Origin: JANQLU01 sp964434955
GTDB lineage: Bacteria > Planctomycetota > Planctomycetia > Pirellulales > Pirellulaceae
Direction: 5' to 3'
NCBI GenBank assembly: GCA_964434955.1
Contig: CAYSXI010000265.1
Span: forward strand, 1 to 5,583
Length of the DNA stretch: 5,583 nt
The position numbers and the translations under genes were made by a program. This document shows positions 4,544-5,583 of this stretch, piece by piece; the stretch's first letter is position 1, and every line of letters begins with the position of its first letter. The notes below the pieces were generated by a model. It worked only from the letters and a program-made list of their open reading frames with translations, searched no databases and was not told where the DNA came from.

Positions 4544-5583
4544 CGTTAAATAAAAAATCTTTTATGCGACAAGATGTGTCATTGAGATATATCCCGAACA
4601 CACCTTTGACCGGTACGTGATGAGCCTTTTCGCTTTCATTGACCGGCATAATTGAACAAGAATTGAATTTACCGACAACGAGACGCCCGAGTTTGTATGC
4701 CAAGAACAAAGAAACCTTCTTGTTCTTCGAAAGGCTACCTACCGGTGCCGCGCCGGCAAAATCTGAAAATCGATACCCGTACTTTTTATCAAATCGAGCG
4801 ACATACCGATTCAATGCGAAACCTGTTTCATCTGGATTTGGAAATGGCATGAAAAGCTGAAGCATTTCGTCTTGCAATCCCAAGAAAAAACCGACTCTTT
4901 CCCAATCTGATGTCTCGATATCGATCGATATTCTAAAATCGTCCGACTCGTTGTACCCAATTCCCAACAACGCGCTTTTGCTTGACGAGACGAATACTTC
5001 ACCGTCAGATATTTCATAATTGGTCCCATTAGCTTCAGCATCTGTTATCACCCTTAATGATCCAGTTACCTGCTCTTCTTTGTACCCATATTTTCGCTCT
5101 GGAAATGCGAGTTTATATCCCACATATCCGACGGAAACCAAACTCGCCGCAAGTGCTGAGCCAATAAAAACTCTCCGTGAACTGATTCCGCGCCGATCCC
5201 TCGGCTCGGAATCGGAATATTCCTCTAGGATCCTCCCAACAGCCAGAGCTGATGCTGGCCTCTTGTTGATGTCTTTCGAGAGGCATTCTCCTACTATTGT
5301 GACAATTGCCTTTGGAATTTTGTCAACTTGCTGATCGATTGGGCGTTCATGTCGATTACAGATTTCATCCAAGATCGCCGATTGGGTCGGACCAGTAAAA
5401 GGCAGTTCATTCGTTAGGCCTTGATAAAGAATTACGCCGATAGCCCAAATGTCGGTCCTTCCATCGAGATCCCTAGTTTCTCCCTTTGCTTGCTCAGGCG
5501 ACATATACGATATCGTACCTGCAATTTGGCCTTGCAAATCGTGTCGCATTGAGTCGTGGACCGCTAAGCCAAAGTCGCAAACA
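4521..5583 (-). CDS. Receptor-type Ser/Thr protein kinase (PknB-like), C-terminal part, with membrane anchor and ConA-like tail
   Basis: The 5' end lies beyond the right edge; 353 residues are visible, numbered from the first full codon (5582). The frame stays open past the internal ATG at 5549 because the preceding codons read VCDFGLAVHDS, the kinase DFG motif. Then come the activation segment ending in GTISYMSPEQ (about 22-31), DIWAIG (44-49) and the subdomain XI arginine in DINKRP (about 104-109). After the kinase domain, SSRRVFIG (134-141) leads into a hydrophobic segment to about 158, probably a single membrane anchor. The remaining ~190 residues are beta-rich and end GVFGIYLNDTSCRIKDFLFN, like concanavalin-A/DUF1080-type domains. 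The known layout of such kinases predicts a cytoplasmic kinase and an outside sensor. The Lys and catalytic-loop HRD motifs are outside the window, so activity cannot be judged fully. It overlaps the next gene. Confidence 0.9.
   Translation of the reverse strand, partial: VCDFGLAVHDSMRHDLQGQIAGTISYMSPEQAKGETRDLDGRTDIWAIGVILYQGLTNELPFTGPTQSAILDEICNRHERPIDQQVDKIPKAIVTIVGECLSKDINKRPASALAVGRILEEYSDSEPRDRRGISSRRVFIGSALAASLVSVGYVGYKLAFPERKYGYKEEQVTGSLRVITDAEANGTNYEISDGEVFVSSSKSALLGIGYNESDDFRISIDIETSDWERVGFFLGLQDEMLQLFMPFPNPDETGFALNRYVARFDKKYGYRFSDFAGAAPVGSLSKNKKVSLFLAYKLGRLVVGKFNSCSIMPVNESEKAHHVPVKGVFGIYLNDTSCRIKDFLFNGEGISFE
4526..4541 (-). promoter_or_regulatory. Candidate ribosome binding site and TTG start for the gene downstream of the kinase
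   Basis: Read on the - strand, GAGGGA (4541-4536) lies 7 bases before TTG (4528-4526). The TTG is 2 bases before the kinase stop TAA (4523-4521), giving an 8-base overlap typical of coupled genes. This is the only one of the three possible starts of the downstream frame with a recognisable ribosome site. Confidence 0.35.

Noticed and set aside
4551..4557. TTTTTTA in phase on the - strand, resembling a -1 ribosomal slippery heptamer
   Set aside because: A -1 slip here reads ATT then TAA and stops at once. The downstream gene is in the +1 frame, so this heptamer cannot join the two frames.
4918..4931. Perfect 14-bp palindrome ATATCGATCGATAT in the kinase tail
   Set aside because: It is a single copy inside coding sequence, made of short GATC/CGAT repeats and explained by an Ile-Ser-Ile-Asp-Ile stretch; there is no second copy and no promoter context.
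4639..5334. Small + strand open frames opposite the kinase (4639-4860 and 5020-5334)
   Set aside because: They are antisense to a kinase gene with conserved motifs or strong domain continuity, and they lack any recognisable features.

Overview
The window most likely comes from a planctomycete of the Pirellulaceae / Rhodopirellula type. This is inferred from gene content: a PQQ-like beta-propeller protein, a secreted S51 (cyanophycinase-like) peptidase, and a Ser/Thr kinase with one membrane anchor and a beta-rich tail. Weak or absent Shine-Dalgarno sequences and very tight packing agree with this. No rRNA, tRNA, CRISPR array, transposase or phage gene is visible.

Left block, + strand, about 1-3806: four same-strand genes that look like one transcription unit. 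They are the 3' end of a beta-propeller gene (1-576), a 56-bp gap, a secreted two-domain S51-family protein (633-2318), a TauD/TfdA-type Fe(II)/2-oxoglutarate oxygenase (2302-3393, overlapping the previous gene by 17 bp), and a small histidine-rich four-helix membrane protein (3396-3806, 2 bp after the oxygenase stop). The S51 protein is the clearest novelty. Its N-terminal half looks like a decayed copy of its own catalytic half, with the Ser and His of the triad gone. The small membrane-protein gene carries two strong inverted repeats inside its coding sequence.

Right block, - strand, about 3803-5583: a receptor-type Ser/Thr protein kinase enters from the right edge (visible from the DFG motif onward). 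It passes through a transmembrane segment preceded by a twin-arginine-like motif and ends in a probable concanavalin-A-like beta domain. It overlaps a downstream open frame (3803-4543) of unknown function. The junction can be read as translational coupling or as a +1 frameshift that split one longer protein. This block is visibly more AT-rich than the left one.

The two blocks converge, and their terminal stop codons overlap in a 4-base TTAG, so there is no intergenic space for a terminator. How the left-block genes work together is unknown. A secreted peptidase plus a cytoplasmic oxygenase could release and then oxidise a small substrate, but this is inference from adjacency only. Every stretch over 300 bases is coding.
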